From the NCBI RefSeq assembly GCF_003932845.1, contig NZ_RQZH01000006.1, positions 1 through 64,000 on the forward strand: a DNA stretch of 64,000 bases. The letters run 5' to 3'. The notes under the pieces are model-generated. The model worked only from the letters and a program-made list of their open reading frames with translations. It had not been told where the DNA came from and searched no databases. Positions within the stretch are counted from its first letter, which is position 1. The number at the start of each line of letters is the position of its first letter. Of this stretch, positions 43,151 to 52,044 are shown piece by piece. This DNA comes from Prevotella sp. OH937_COT-195. GTDB taxonomy: Bacteria; Bacteroidota; Bacteroidia; Bacteroidales; Bacteroidaceae. Both the position numbers and the translations under genes were made by a program.

Positions 43151-44071
43151 ATGAACAATTCTTTCAAAGGTTACGTTTTAGGAATATTGGCAGCCGCCTC
43201 TTATGGCACAAATCCTCTGTTTGCACTGCCGCTGCTGAATGCCGGAATCGATGCATCAAGCGTATTGTTTATCCGTTATTTACTCGCCATACCAATGCTT
43301 GCAACAATAATGGTGGCACGGGGACGCGGTTTCGGACTGAAGCGCAACCAATGGATTCCCCTTGCAACACTCGGACTGCTGATGGCGGCTTCTTCACTAT
43401 TGTTGTATGTCAGTTATGCCTATATCGGTGCCGCCATAGCCTCCACATTACTTTTTGTATATCCCATAATGGTCACGATAATAATGGCTTTGTTCTTCCA
43501 CGAGAAAGTGTCGGTGCTTACCGTATTCAGCATAGTCTTGGCAATGACAGGCATAGGACTGCTTTACCGTGGTGGCGACGGTCGGGCACTATCTCTTGCA
43601 GGTCTCGTCATGGTGGCAGGCTCTGCTCTTTCTTACGCAATATACTTAGTATGGGTAAACATGCCGAGACTGAAAGACGTACCTACACTTAAACTTACAC
43701 TATATGTAATTTTCTTCGGAACCTTCCTATACGCATACAACTTTGATACAGACAGTTTCAACATTCTCTCAAACTCGCCATGGTTGTGGGCAGACGCGTT
43801 GGCAATGGCATTCTTTCCCACTGCGTTCTCACTTCTATGCACAAGTGCCGCAATACAAAAAATCGGTTCAACACCGGTTGCCATACTTGGTGCCTTCGAG
43901 CCGGTGTCGGCTGTACTATTTGCCGTTACCATATTCAACGAGCCAATGACACTGCGTTTGGGAATGGGCATATTGCTTATCATTTCTTCTGTGACACTTA
44001 TTATTTCAGCAGGTTCTGTAGTTAACTTTCTTATGCGAGTGCGCAAAATGTTTCCAAGAATAAAACGATGA
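43151..44071 (+). CDS. EamA/DMT family transporter
   Basis: About 306 residues from MNNSFKGYVLGILAAASYGT. Ten membrane helices in two five-helix EamA repeats; the second begins near GLVMVAGSALSYAIYLVWVN and the first ends with YPIMVTIIMALFFHEKVSVL. A drug/metabolite superfamily exporter; the substrate cannot be read from sequence. The upstream in-frame Met at 43130 lies before the -7 box and is rejected. Repeat array E follows within 14 bp of its stop. Confidence 0.87.
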   Translation: MNNSFKGYVLGILAAASYGTNPLFALPLLNAGIDASSVLFIRYLLAIPMLATIMVARGRGFGLKRNQWIPLATLGLLMAASSLLLYVSYAYIGAAIASTLLFVYPIMVTIIMALFFHEKVSVLTVFSIVLAMTGIGLLYRGGDGRALSLAGLVMVAGSALSYAIYLVWVNMPRLKDVPTLKLTLYVIFFGTFLYAYNFDTDSFNILSNSPWLWADALAMAFFPTAFSLLCTSAAIQKIGSTPVAILGAFEPVSAVLFAVTIFNEPMTLRLGMGILLIISSVTLIISAGSVVNFLMRVRKMFPRIKR

Positions 44072-44084
44072 TAAAAACAATTCT

Positions 44085-44172
44085 GCCGAAATTACTTTCC
44101 AATATCGCCGAATTTAGTAAGCAAATTGGGCGATATTGTTTTCCAACACCGCCCAATTTACAAAAAACATCA
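44085..44172. repeat. 22-bp-period intergenic array, copy E
   Basis: Four units start at 44085, 44107, 44129 and 44151, exactly 22 bp apart: GCCGAAATTA, GCCGAATTTA, GGCGATATTG and GCCCAATTTA. Bases 44100-44115 and 44123-44138 form a 16-bp stem with one mismatch and a 7-nt loop. It occupies the whole gap between the convergent EamA transporter and kinase genes and touches the kinase stop codon at 44170, so it may act as a shared terminator. Confidence 0.7.
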
Positions 44173-45021
44173 TGTTTGTCTGTATTCCAAATGGTAATCA
44201 GCGAGTGCTTCTATTGGCTCTTTGAGTATTTTAGAGACATTAAAACCTTTATCCGCAGCCACTTCCTTGAATATACTTTGATAAACGTATGCCATACCTC
44301 CGACTGCTGCAACAGACAGGTCACGGCGTGAATATCGAGATACATTCTTTACGAAGAACTGCTCAATGTTCTGTTCAACAATATCAGCCAACTGCCTAAT
44401 GTCTATATGTTTGGCAATAAACATTGAAGCAGATGCAAGAAATCTGTTTGCTCCCGGTTCACGATATACGCGGCGTATAATGTCATCGTATGTCTGTCGT
44501 GTCTCTGCAAGATATTCGTTCTTCAACCATGCAGGCAGTTCGTTCTTGAAAAGTGCATTCAGAAATGCTTTCCCAATTGCGGCACCACTTCCCTCATCGC
44601 CAAGGATATAACCGAGCGGGGGGATGTTCTCTATCATGTTTTTTCCATCGTACAAGCATGAGTTGCTTCCCGTTCCGAGAATACAAGCAATACCTTCCGC
44701 ATTGCCAAACAAAGCACGAGAGGCACCAAGCAGATCGCTCTCCACCTCTAAATGCTTAACTCTCTGCGTATCTGTAAATACCGACCGCAATAGTTCTGCC
44801 ATACTCCGGCGGACATCTCCGCGGCATCCCGCACCATAGAAATATATCTTACACGGAATTTCAGGTAGCGAGGAAACCATATCTGCCAAAACAGAAACCA
44901 TTTCCTCTCTGTCTTGCACCGCAGGATTTATTCCGGACGTTGCTATCCTCGTTGACTCACGGTCTTTCCCTGCAAGAATCCACGAAGTTTTGGTACTCCC
45001 GCTATCCGCAACTAATATCAT
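44170..45021 (-). CDS. BadF/BadG-type ATPase, probable N-acetylglucosamine kinase
   Basis: A 283-residue ASKHA-fold protein. [10 protein letters not shown] is the phosphate-1 loop, [14 protein letters not shown] the phosphate-2 loop, with [11 protein letters not shown] between and [11 protein letters not shown] near the C-terminus. This layout fits the N-acetylglucosamine kinase-like branch of BadF/BadG proteins. It overlaps the msrBA frame by 4 bp and so belongs to that transcript. Confidence 0.8.
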   Translation of the reverse strand: MILVADSGSTKTSWILAGKDRESTRIATSGINPAVQDREEMVSVLADMVSSLPEIPCKIYFYGAGCRGDVRRSMAELLRSVFTDTQRVKHLEVESDLLGASRALFGNAEGIACILGTGSNSCLYDGKNMIENIPPLGYILGDEGSGAAIGKAFLNALFKNELPAWLKNEYLAETRQTYDDIIRRVYREPGANRFLASASMFIAKHIDIRQLADIVEQNIEQFFVKNVSRYSRRDLSVAAVGGMAYVYQSIFKEVAADKGFNVSKILKEPIEALADYHLEYRQT

Positions 45022-45992
45022 TTGCGAGAATTAGCCTCTTTTGCCATTTTGAACAGAGATGCCGGAAGATGACAATAACCTTCGGGATTCTTATCAAGGT
45101 AATCCTGATGATATTCCTCCGCATCATAAAAATTATTCAGAGGCAGCAATTCCACAGCCAACTTGCTTCCCACTTTCTGTTGCACACGGTCATACACTTT
45201 CTGTAATTCCGGTTTGTCGGCATCATCTTTGAAATATATCCCTGTACGATATTGGCTTCCGACGTCATTTCCCTGCTTGTTAACACTCGTAGGATCAACG
45301 GCTTTGAAATACATTTCGGTAAGGAAATCCAATGTAATGACATCGGGATTATATACAACGCGTACCGTTTCGGTAAAACCTGTCTTGTCAGTACACACCT
45401 CTTTGTATGTCGGATTGTCGATATTGCCGTTGGCATATCCCACATGTGTTTCAACAACTCCGCGCAACTGTTTAAAGTAATGCTCCGTACCCCAGAAGCA
45501 TCCTCCTGCAAAATAAATCTCTTTCATTTTATTATCTTTCTTTTTTGACGGAACAAATTTTAAAGATACCGAGTTCACACAATGGCGCGTATCCTTGGGA
45601 GTGAATCCCTCACCCGTAAACACATGCCCAAGATGTGCACCGCATTTGGCACATTGTATCTCGGTACGCACGCCGTCGGCATCGGTAAGGCGTTTTACCG
45701 CCCCGCTTATTTCATCATCGAAACTGGGTCAACCGCAACGGGAACGAAATTTGTCTTTTGAGCGATACAATGCGGTACCACAACGTTTACAAACGTAAGT
45801 ACCCGCCTCAAAGAAATCGTTATACTCGCCTGTAAAAGGACGTTCTGTCCCTTTTTGTTCTATGACGTAACGTTCAATGTCTGTTAATTCATTTGTTTCC
45901 ATCTTGTTTCTCTCTGTTTGCAATCCGCCGGACTTGTTGGTGGAGCATGCTCCGATGCAGGCGGATATAAAAATTACAATAAGATACCTCAT
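45018..45992 (-). pseudogene. msrB-msrA: msrB-msrA methionine sulfoxide reductase fusion interrupted by in-frame TGA
   Basis: A lipoprotein signal (CIGAC) is followed by an MsrB domain and then an MsrA domain ([11 protein letters not shown]). The reading frame is continuous except for a TGA at 45729-45731, exactly where MsrB proteins have the conserved Trp of CGWPSFDDE. Both Cys pairs (CKRC, CAKC), the MsrB catalytic Cys (RHCVNS) and the MsrA Cys are intact. Possible readings: recent nonsense mutation, sequencing error, or readthrough (the stop is followed by C, a leaky context). MsrA could still be made from an internal ATG at 45527. Confidence 0.85.
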
Positions 45993-46089
45993 AACAATCC
46001 TTTCCTAATAACTAATATTTCCTATCCTTTATAATTAATATTCCCTGTCTTTTCTTGTCGTAACAAGGAAAGAAGCGATATTTGACAGG

Positions 46090-46097
46090 CAAAGATA
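46090..46097 (-). promoter_or_regulatory. Promoter of msrBA and the kinase
   Basis: Minus-strand TATCTTTG with TTG at 46119-46121, spacer 21 bases. The leader is about 90 nt. Confidence 0.55.
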
Positions 46098-46206
46098 ATA
46101 TTATTTTTTATATTCGTTCAATTCTTGCATTAAAAACATTCTTAATTTTCCTAAACTAACACGAAACAAACACACTAAATTGCTTTGCATTACACTTAAT
46201 TTTAAT

Positions 46207-46214
46207 TACCTTTG
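46207..46214 (+). promoter_or_regulatory. Promoter of the mscS-like gene
   Basis: TACCTTTG with TTTG at 46184-46187, spacer 19 bases; the ATG follows 25 bases downstream. Confidence 0.7.
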
Positions 46215-46239
46215 CAAGTAAATTTGAAAAAAGAAGATT

Positions 46240-47403
46240 ATGGAAAAAATCGTATTGATAGTAGAACATCTTATAAATATATGCGGAATAACCGGAAGCG
46301 CAGTGCCTGTGGTGCGTCATGCCCTGCTCGTGCTGATCACCATATTGCTTGCCGCAGGGACAGGTTATATTTGCCGTAAAATCATTGTTCCGCTCGTAAT
46401 AAAAGCAACTAAAAAGACCAATACGAAATGGGATGACATTTTGCTAAACAGGCGCGCACTAATTTCTGCAAGTCATATCGTACCCGCCGTGGTGGTGTGG
46501 CTGCTGCTACCATGGGTGTTCTTTCAGTTCCACACCGTACAAATGGTTCTCACACGCCTTACTGCCATATACATAACAATAATGTCAGTGGCCACACTGA
46601 TAGTTTTTATAGACTCGTTCAAACAGTTCGAGAGCGAAAAACGTACGGCAACCCAGCAGTATCTCTATACATTCTGCGGACTACTTAAGATTGTAATGAT
46701 TTTCATCGCCGTAGTCGTCGTAGTATCCATATTGATCAACAAGAGTCCAATGGTACTGTTTGCCGGACTCGGAGCCACATCGGCAATTTTGATGCTGGTT
46801 TTCCAAGACACAATTACCGGTCTCGTGGCCGGTGTACGTCTCACGAGCAACGATATGTTGCGCAAAGGAGACTGGATTACGGTAGGCAACACGGGGGTTG
46901 ACGGCGTTGTGGAAGAGATGACGCTGACAACTGTGAAGGTTAGGAATTTCGACAACACGATAATGACCATATCGCCCAAGACACTTGTAGATGAATCGTT
47001 CCAAAACTGGAAAGGAATGATAGAGAGTGCAGGTAGGAAAGTGGTGAGACGAATGTACTACGACTTCAACCAAGTGACCATTATTGACGATGACACGCGC
47101 GCTGCACTTATTACAAAAGGTTATTTTAAAGAAAAAGAGATAGAAACAAATGCTGTGAATGTCACACTATTTAGAAGGTATGCCGAACGTTGGCTAAAGG
47201 AAAATGAGGCGGTAAATTCGGATATGATGATACTTGTGCGACAAGCAGAGGCTACACAGAGCGGTCTTGCCGTGGAGTTTATTTTCTTCCTAAAAAACAA
47301 AGTGGCAGTGCAATACGAACACGACATTTCCACAATAATGGAATATATCATCGCCATAACACCCGATTTCGGACTGAAGATTTATCAGAAAACAACAATC
47401 TGA
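46240..47403 (+). CDS. MscS-family mechanosensitive channel
   Basis: A 387-residue inner-membrane protein with about four to five helices in the first 190 residues, the pore-region sequence AGLGATSAILMLVFQDTITG, and the beta domain GDWITVGNTGVDGVVEEMTL continuing with RNFDNTIMTISPKTLVDESF. The C-terminal alpha/beta domain is complete. It releases osmolytes under hypo-osmotic shock in known family members. Confidence 0.9.
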   Translation: MEKIVLIVEHLINICGITGSAVPVVRHALLVLITILLAAGTGYICRKIIVPLVIKATKKTNTKWDDILLNRRALISASHIVPAVVVWLLLPWVFFQFHTVQMVLTRLTAIYITIMSVATLIVFIDSFKQFESEKRTATQQYLYTFCGLLKIVMIFIAVVVVVSILINKSPMVLFAGLGATSAILMLVFQDTITGLVAGVRLTSNDMLRKGDWITVGNTGVDGVVEEMTLTTVKVRNFDNTIMTISPKTLVDESFQNWKGMIESAGRKVVRRMYYDFNQVTIIDDDTRAALITKGYFKEKEIETNAVNVTLFRRYAERWLKENEAVNSDMMILVRQAEATQSGLAVEFIFFLKNKVAVQYEHDISTIMEYIIAITPDFGLKIYQKTTI

Positions 47404-47615
47404 TGTTATCCATATTTTGAAAATTCAAATGGAAAGTATATTGAACAAAGGCGTGGATAATATTTAATGTGAGGATTATAAATTGTTTTATAAAGGTTGA
47501 GAGAAATGTTTACTAATAACAAATTGTTGGTAGGCGAAAGGAATAACATGAATTTATCGGCAGTTCGGCTTGGTATAACATTATGTCGAATCTCCTAACC
47601 TTGAAAGAAAATAAA

Positions 47616-48170
47616 ATGGAACATACTCCCCAAAACCTTACATGTACAATAGAACGTTTGACGGCAGACATTCCGGCAAGGGAGTATATAGAGCGTTTTC
47701 GCAATGTAGATTATTTCGTTGAGTTGTGCCGTAAATGCAGCAATTACGGCAAACGGTACGGATGTCCGCCGTTTGCAAAAGAAGAACTCGATGTAATAAA
47801 CAAATATGAAAAAGTATGGATTATGGGCGCAAAGATTATTCCGAACGACCTTACGCTGCCTTTAAGTTCCGCCAACGACCTTATGTTACCTGTGACAAAC
47901 GAAATGAATGACATGTTACTTGCCAAAGAAAAATGTCTCGGAGGTCATGCTTTTGGGTTTGTGGGAAACTGCCCACATTGCGGAGGGGCTTCGTGTCAAC
48001 GCATCAAAGGAAAACCATGCTTGCATCCCGACAAGGTTCGCCCGTCACTTGAGGCATTCGGATTCGACATGTGCAAAACGGCAAGCGAACTGCTCGGACT
48101 TGACATTAAATGGAGTGACGGTGTTCATGTTCCCGAATACCTGACACTTGTCTGCGGAATATTCTACTGA
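47616..48170 (+). CDS. DUF2284 metal-binding protein
   Basis: About 184 residues from MEHTPQNLTCTIERLTADIP (an in-frame Met at 47583 is less likely). The many Cys residues form the DUF2284 pattern: CRKCSNYGKRYGCPPF, KCLGGHAFGFVGNCPHCGG, CQRIKGKPCLHPDKVRPSLE and DMCKT. The family is predicted to bind a metal or Fe-S cluster and has no assigned reaction. No clear TAnnTTTG box is seen in the 212-base gap upstream. Confidence 0.82.
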   Translation: MEHTPQNLTCTIERLTADIPAREYIERFRNVDYFVELCRKCSNYGKRYGCPPFAKEELDVINKYEKVWIMGAKIIPNDLTLPLSSANDLMLPVTNEMNDMLLAKEKCLGGHAFGFVGNCPHCGGASCQRIKGKPCLHPDKVRPSLEAFGFDMCKTASELLGLDIKWSDGVHVPEYLTLVCGIFY

Positions 48171-48239
48171 GAAGGCAACATGCAGAGAACGAGTAAGCAA
48201 ACAATTTCAACAATGCATGTTTCCAATAAAAAAACAAAC

Positions 48240-48276
48240 CGGTGTATGTCAAATCATGTTAGATTTACATACACCG
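48240..48276 (-). terminator. Terminator after the ferritin gene
   Basis: CGGTGTATGTCAAATC (48240-48255) pairs with GATTTACATACACCG (48262-48276) with one bulged base. On the minus strand it is followed by a T run. It lies 38 bases after the ferritin stop and also faces the DUF2284 gene. Confidence 0.75.
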
Positions 48277-48314
48277 ATGTCCTATATTTTAATCATATAC
48301 CGTAAAAGATATTT

Positions 48315-48800
48315 TTACTGCATTTTACTAAGACGGTAGTCGAGGATTCCTAAGGCATGGCCTTGGTTGTTTACAAAGAAATTAAGAATTTCTTTTACCG
48401 TTTCTTCCTCTTCTACCTGCTCGTCAATGAATTTCGACAAAAGATTTGCTGATGCCCTGTCTTTCTCTTCGTCGGCAACATCGGCAAGTTTGTTGATAAG
48501 ATTGGTAACTTCTTGTTCGTGCTTGTATGTCATTTCAAATATTGACTGAGGACTTTCAAACTCTGTCGGAACCTTTTCTATCGCGGTAACTTTAGGCTCT
48601 CCGCCACGACTTAACAAATATTTTGCCATCTCCAAGGCATGTTCTCTTTCCTCTTCACTCTGCCTAAACATCCATGTCGCAAATCCTTTCCAGCCGCGAG
48701 CACGAAACCAAAATGCCATTCCGAGATATAGATTGCTTGACCAAAACTCCTTTTCTATTTGTGCGTTGAACGCATCTTGCATTTTCTTACTGATTGTCAT
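48315..48800 (-). CDS. ftnA: Ferritin
   Basis: A 161-residue four-helix iron-storage protein. The diiron ferroxidase ligands are visible: Glu in IEKEFWSSNLYL, EEEREHA in helix B and later EEQVEEEETVKE in helix C. No heme-ligand Met is evident, so it is a ferritin rather than a bacterioferritin. Its promoter box lies 52 bases upstream. Confidence 0.93.
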   Translation of the reverse strand: MTISKKMQDAFNAQIEKEFWSSNLYLGMAFWFRARGWKGFATWMFRQSEEEREHALEMAKYLLSRGGEPKVTAIEKVPTEFESPQSIFEMTYKHEQEVTNLINKLADVADEEKDRASANLLSKFIDEQVEEEETVKEILNFFVNNQGHALGILDYRLSKMQ

Positions 48801-48852
48801 AATGTTTCTTTTTACTTTTTTATAATTAATATTAGTATGTTTGTTTATCTCG

Positions 48853-48860
48853 CAAATATA
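48853..48860 (-). promoter_or_regulatory. Promoter of the ferritin gene
   Basis: Minus-strand TATATTTG with TTTG at 48881-48884, spacer 20 bases. Confidence 0.65.
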
Positions 48861-48935
48861 CTCTTTTCTATATGATTACACAAATATTTAACATTAATTT
48901 GTATGACTAAAAATCGTAGTGTAATATCATAAAAA

Positions 48936-48962
48936 AAGCCACCCTTTAATTAAGGACGGCTT
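48936..48962 (-). terminator. Terminator after the tRNA-Asp pair
   Basis: AAGCC and CCTT on the left pair with AAGG and GGCTT on the right around TTAAT. On the minus strand it is followed by TTTTTT, 3 bases after the distal tRNA-Asp. Confidence 0.6.
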
Positions 48963-48965
48963 GTG

Positions 48966-49040
48966 CGGTGCGTACGGGACTCGAACCCGTGACCTCCTGC
49001 GTGACAGGCAGGCATTCTAACCAGGCTGAACTAACGCACC
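48966..49040 (-). tRNA. tRNA-Asp (GTC), distal copy
   Basis: A 75-nt minus-strand tRNA with acceptor GGTGCGT/ACGCACC, anticodon stem CCTGC/GCAGG with loop CTGTCAC, discriminator G. The sequence is identical to the copy at 49087-49161. Confidence 0.95.
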
Positions 49041-49086
49041 ATGGCTTTTCCATTAATCTTTATGAAGGGGTTAATCGCTGACTTTG

Positions 49087-49161
49087 CGGTGCGTACGGGA
49101 CTCGAACCCGTGACCTCCTGCGTGACAGGCAGGCATTCTAACCAGGCTGAACTAACGCACC
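49087..49161 (-). tRNA. tRNA-Asp (GTC), proximal copy
   Basis: Identical 75-nt gene 46 bases upstream of the distal copy. The spacer between the copies shows no similarity to the flanks, so the duplication is not recent along its whole length. One promoter at 49192-49199 appears to serve both. Confidence 0.95.
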
Positions 49162-49191
49162 AATCAAATGCCCCTTTAAAGATTGCGGGTG

Positions 49192-49199
49192 CAAAGGTA
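49192..49199 (-). promoter_or_regulatory. Promoter of the tRNA-Asp pair
   Basis: Minus-strand TACCTTTG with TTTG at 49219-49222, spacer 19 bases. Confidence 0.75.
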
Positions 49200-49231
49200 T
49201 GATTTTTTTTTATATCCACAAAATTATTGGA

Positions 49232-49747
49232 CTATTTTTTTATTTTTTTTTGTAACAATAGTGCATCTTGATATCCGTTGCCTATTGACAGCCATTGTCG
49301 CAATGTAGCGGTAGTTTCATAACCTTGTGAAATGAACAGACGCAATGATTTTTCGTTTGATGACGGCACTACGGCATACAATTGGAAAATATCCAGAACT
49401 TCGGCAACATATCGGTGCAATTCTGCCAATGTCTCCTTTGCAATTCCTCGTCCGCGCAATGCCGTTTTCATAACTATGCCTACCTCGGCTCTACTGTGTC
49501 GCGGGTCGAAGTTGAATAAATCGACAATTCCGGCAACGCGTTCCTCTTCAGTATCTATTACGAGTCGCAACTGGCGGTCGGCATATATATCATTGGTCGT
49601 GTTGGCAATGAACTCACGCAATGAATAGCGTGAATACGGTACATTGGTGATTCCCACGTCCCACAGATTGCGGTCGTTCTCTATCAGGTAGAGGTCTTCC
49701 AAGTCTTCCGGTTCAAGTGCCCTGAGAATTATCTTTCCCTGTGTCAT
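49232..49747 (-). CDS. GNAT family N-acetyltransferase
   Basis: A 171-residue acetyl-CoA-dependent acetyltransferase of the RimJ/SpeG-like type: LRALEPEDLEDLYLIENDRN at the N-terminus and the CoA loop AEVGIVMKTALRGRGIAKET near residue 88, then YAVVPSSNEKSLRLFISQGY. The substrate is unknown. It overlaps the glycosyltransferase gene by 4 bp and ends the recR operon. Confidence 0.88.
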   Translation of the reverse strand: MTQGKIILRALEPEDLEDLYLIENDRNLWDVGITNVPYSRYSLREFIANTTNDIYADRQLRLVIDTEEERVAGIVDLFNFDPRHSRAEVGIVMKTALRGRGIAKETLAELHRYVAEVLDIFQLYAVVPSSNEKSLRLFISQGYETTATLRQWLSIGNGYQDALLLQKKIKK

Positions 49748-50940
49748 GCCAACACTTCTTTAAATGTTATTATTCTGTTATTCCTTATATTGAAAGTGCC
49801 GATAATCAGGTTCTTTGATGGATTTCTGCCAAATATTCTCAAAATATCCTCGTATGAGTAGGCATTTATGTCATAAACTATATATGTAGGGGTGTCAATG
49901 TCGCATATTTCCTTAATTGCATTATGTCCCTCCGGCATACTGTTGCAGTCTGCAGTAAAATATCTCGCCGTAAGACCGAGTTTCTTTGATATACGCCTAC
50001 AGTTTTTGATGGCACAATCTCTGCCAATGAAAACATACCCCGGATAACGCTCGCGTCCTTTGTAAAATCCCAAAGTTTTGCGCAGTCTGCCCCATGCCAA
50101 TGCAATCGCAGCCATAGACGCTTTGAATATAATAGCCGTCCTAATGGGAATGCTGAAAAATATCGTCATGTTACCGTAATGCTTACGGAAGAATATGAAC
50201 ATGGCTTCATAGAACACATGGACATATCTAAAACTACTTTTCTGCGTACTTTCTCCCTTATAATGTAATATGTCGACAGGATAGTACCAATTTTTAAAGC
50301 CTGCTTTCAACAATCTGCAACTAAGATCTATATCTTCGCCATACATAAAGAAATCCTCGTCAAGCAGTCCTACTTTGTCAAGAACTGTTCGGCGCAGCAT
50401 ACAGAATGCCCCGCTTACCACTTCTATTTCTACCGGTTTGTCCCATGACAAATAACTCATATAATATTTCCCATATCTGTGACTATTGGGGAAACGCTTG
50501 CACAAACCAATCATCTTATAGAATGCGGTCATGGGTGTAGGCAGTCCGCGACGGCTTTCCATTGCGGCATTGCCATAACTATCCAGCATTCGCACACCGA
50601 GTGCCCCGGCATCCGGATGTCCATCCATAAACGCGAGGCATTCCTCTATTACCTTTTCTCCCACCAAAGTGTCAGGATTAAGCAATAGCACATACTCGCT
50701 GTCTGTCTGTCTTATGGCTATATTGTTTGCCCGTGCAAATCCGAGATTGTGGTTGCTTTCCACAAGATTTACTTCCGGGAAATAGCGATGTATATTATTT
50801 ACGGTGTCGTCTTTCGAGTGATTGTCAACAACATACACCTCGGCATCTATGTCCCGCAACGCTCTCCGCAGGCTGCCAAGACATTGCTCAAGATAATATC
50901 TTACGTTATAACTTACTATTACTACCGTTAATTTCATTCT
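49744..50940 (-). CDS. Family 2 glycosyltransferase
   Basis: About 398 residues from [20 protein letters not shown]; the in-frame extension upstream runs through the preceding gene and is rejected. GT-A fold features: VDNHSKDDTV, NPDTLVGE (metal-binding region), and FFMYGEDIDLSCRLLKAGFK. The C-terminal ~120 residues (VFIGRDCAIKNCRRISKKLG) are not typical of GT2 and look like an extra domain. A rhamnosyltransferase-like role in surface polysaccharide is plausible. Confidence 0.88.
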   Translation of the reverse strand, partial: RMKLTVVIVSYNVRYYLEQCLGSLRRALRDIDAEVYVVDNHSKDDTVNNIHRYFPEVNLVESNHNLGFARANNIAIRQTDSEYVLLLNPDTLVGEKVIEECLAFMDGHPDAGALGVRMLDSYGNAAMESRRGLPTPMTAFYKMIGLCKRFPNSHRYGKYYMSYLSWDKPVEIEVVSGAFCMLRRTVLDKVGLLDEDFFMYGEDIDLSCRLLKAGFKNWYYPVDILHYKGESTQKSSFRYVHVFYEAMFIFFRKHYGNMTIFFSIPIRTAIIFKASMAAIALAWGRLRKTLGFYKGRERYPGYVFIGRDCAIKNCRRISKKLGLTARYFTADCNSMPEGHNAIKEICDIDTPTYIVYDINAYSYEDILRIFGRNPSKNLIIGTFNIRNNRIITFKEVLA

Positions 50941-51338
50941 TCTATTGATGTTTCTCTCTTTACCCGCGCCCCCGAAGGATAAATGAATATCATGGATATT
51001 AGCAATATTACAGCCATGTACCCGAATGCTACATTCATATATATATAGTATAATAAAGTATTGGCAATTAGCAACAAAGCCAACATGAGCAGACGCACAA
51101 ACGCCCAACGGATATAGTGCCCTGCTTTTATATCATCACGCACCATTTTAAAACGAAACATTCGTACGGCAAGCGGGATTATGCAAACGGTAAGCAATTC
51201 TAACAATGAAACCACGACGAATTGTATTTCCACATCGTCTGCAAGCACTCCCGGCATCAATGTGGCTGTCTCGAAAAGTACGACCGTCAGCAACGAAACG
51301 ACAATGGACAGCCAATATATTGTTTTTATCATATTCAT
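50934..51338 (-). CDS. Small membrane protein, function unknown
   Basis: A 134-residue protein with four predicted membrane helices (residues about 5-25, 40-60, 80-98, 100-122). I recognise no family. It lies between recR (4-bp overlap) and the glycosyltransferase (7-bp overlap), so its expression is tied to both. Confidence 0.7.
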   Translation of the reverse strand: MNMIKTIYWLSIVVSLLTVVLFETATLMPGVLADDVEIQFVVVSLLELLTVCIIPLAVRMFRFKMVRDDIKAGHYIRWAFVRLLMLALLLIANTLLYYIYMNVAFGYMAVILLISMIFIYPSGARVKRETSIEE

Positions 51339-51955
51339 TTTATACTCCCCTCATAAGGAACTCTGTTGATGATACTGCGTCCCAAGGTTACCTCGTCAGT
51401 ATATTCGAGTTCGTTTCCAACACTGATTCCCCTCGCTATTACAGTCTGTCGGACATCATAATCAGCAAGTTTTCGGAATATGTAAAAAGCAGTAGTGTCG
51501 CCTTCCATTGTACTGCCGAGTGCCATTATAACCTCAGACGCAGAACCTTCCGCCACCCGTTTTACGAGCGAATCCACCTCAATGTCGCTTGGTCCGATAC
51601 CGTCTATGGGAGATATTATACCTCCGAGTACATGGTACAATCCACGATACAGTTGTGTATTCTCTATGGCCATAACGTCTTGTATATTCTCCACGACACA
51701 GATTGTCGTAGCATCACGATGTTGGTCGGAGCATATCGGACATACATCGGTATCACTGATGTTGTGGCACACTTTGCAATGACGCACCTCGTGCTTTAGT
51801 CGACTGAGTGCAGTGGCAAGGTCGTCAACCGCCGTGTCTTCCTGTCTAAGCAGGTGCAACACGAGTCTCAATGCCGTTTTACGACCTATGCCGGGCAGTT
51901 TTGACATTTCTCCAACCGCTTTTTCGAGCAGTAAAGATGGGTATTGCTGGGTCAT
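51335..51955 (-). CDS. recR: Recombination mediator RecR
   Basis: A 206-residue DNA repair protein working with RecO to load RecA. The N-terminal helix-hairpin-helix ([17 protein letters not shown]), the four-Cys zinc site ([16 protein letters not shown]) and the Toprim segment ([16 protein letters not shown], then [12 protein letters not shown]) are complete. It is the first gene of a four-gene minus-strand operon. Confidence 0.96.
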   Translation of the reverse strand: MTQQYPSLLLEKAVGEMSKLPGIGRKTALRLVLHLLRQEDTAVDDLATALSRLKHEVRHCKVCHNISDTDVCPICSDQHRDATTICVVENIQDVMAIENTQLYRGLYHVLGGIISPIDGIGPSDIEVDSLVKRVAEGSASEVIMALGSTMEGDTTAFYIFRKLADYDVRQTVIARGISVGNELEYTDEVTLGRSIINRVPYEGSIK

Positions 51956-51974
51956 TGTTTCATTTTTTCAGGTG

Positions 51975-51982
51975 CAAAGTTA
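51975..51982 (-). promoter_or_regulatory. -7 box of the recR operon
   Basis: Minus-strand TAACTTTG, 19 bases before the recR ATG. The engB promoter faces away about 45 bp from it. Confidence 0.6.
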
Positions 51983-52024
51983 GTTTAAAATAAGCGTAAT
52001 GCAAAAAGATTGTAATATTTTTCG

Positions 52025-52032
52025 TACCTTTG
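52025..52032 (+). promoter_or_regulatory. -7 box of engB
   Basis: TACCTTTG, 12 bases upstream of the chosen engB ATG at 52045. It overlaps the in-frame ATG at 52030, which is therefore excluded. Confidence 0.6.
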
Positions 52033-52044
52033 CGGCAAAAAGGA

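Noticed and set aside
44068..44331. Plus-strand ORF across the EamA/kinase junction
   Set aside because: It is made of repeat array E plus the antisense of the kinase gene; no family resemblance.
45018..45992. Alternative genetic code or selenocysteine at the msr TGA
   Set aside because: TGA serves as the normal stop of several neighbouring genes, the position is a Trp rather than a catalytic residue, and no SECIS-like hairpin is evident just after it.
48966..49161. Recent tandem duplication including flanks of tRNA-Asp
   Set aside because: Only the 75-nt tRNA and the base or two next to it are identical; spacer and upstream flank differ.
50941..51108. N-terminal extension of the GT2 enzyme
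   Set aside because: It runs through the preceding membrane-protein gene in another frame and has no GT2 similarity; the inner start fits the family.
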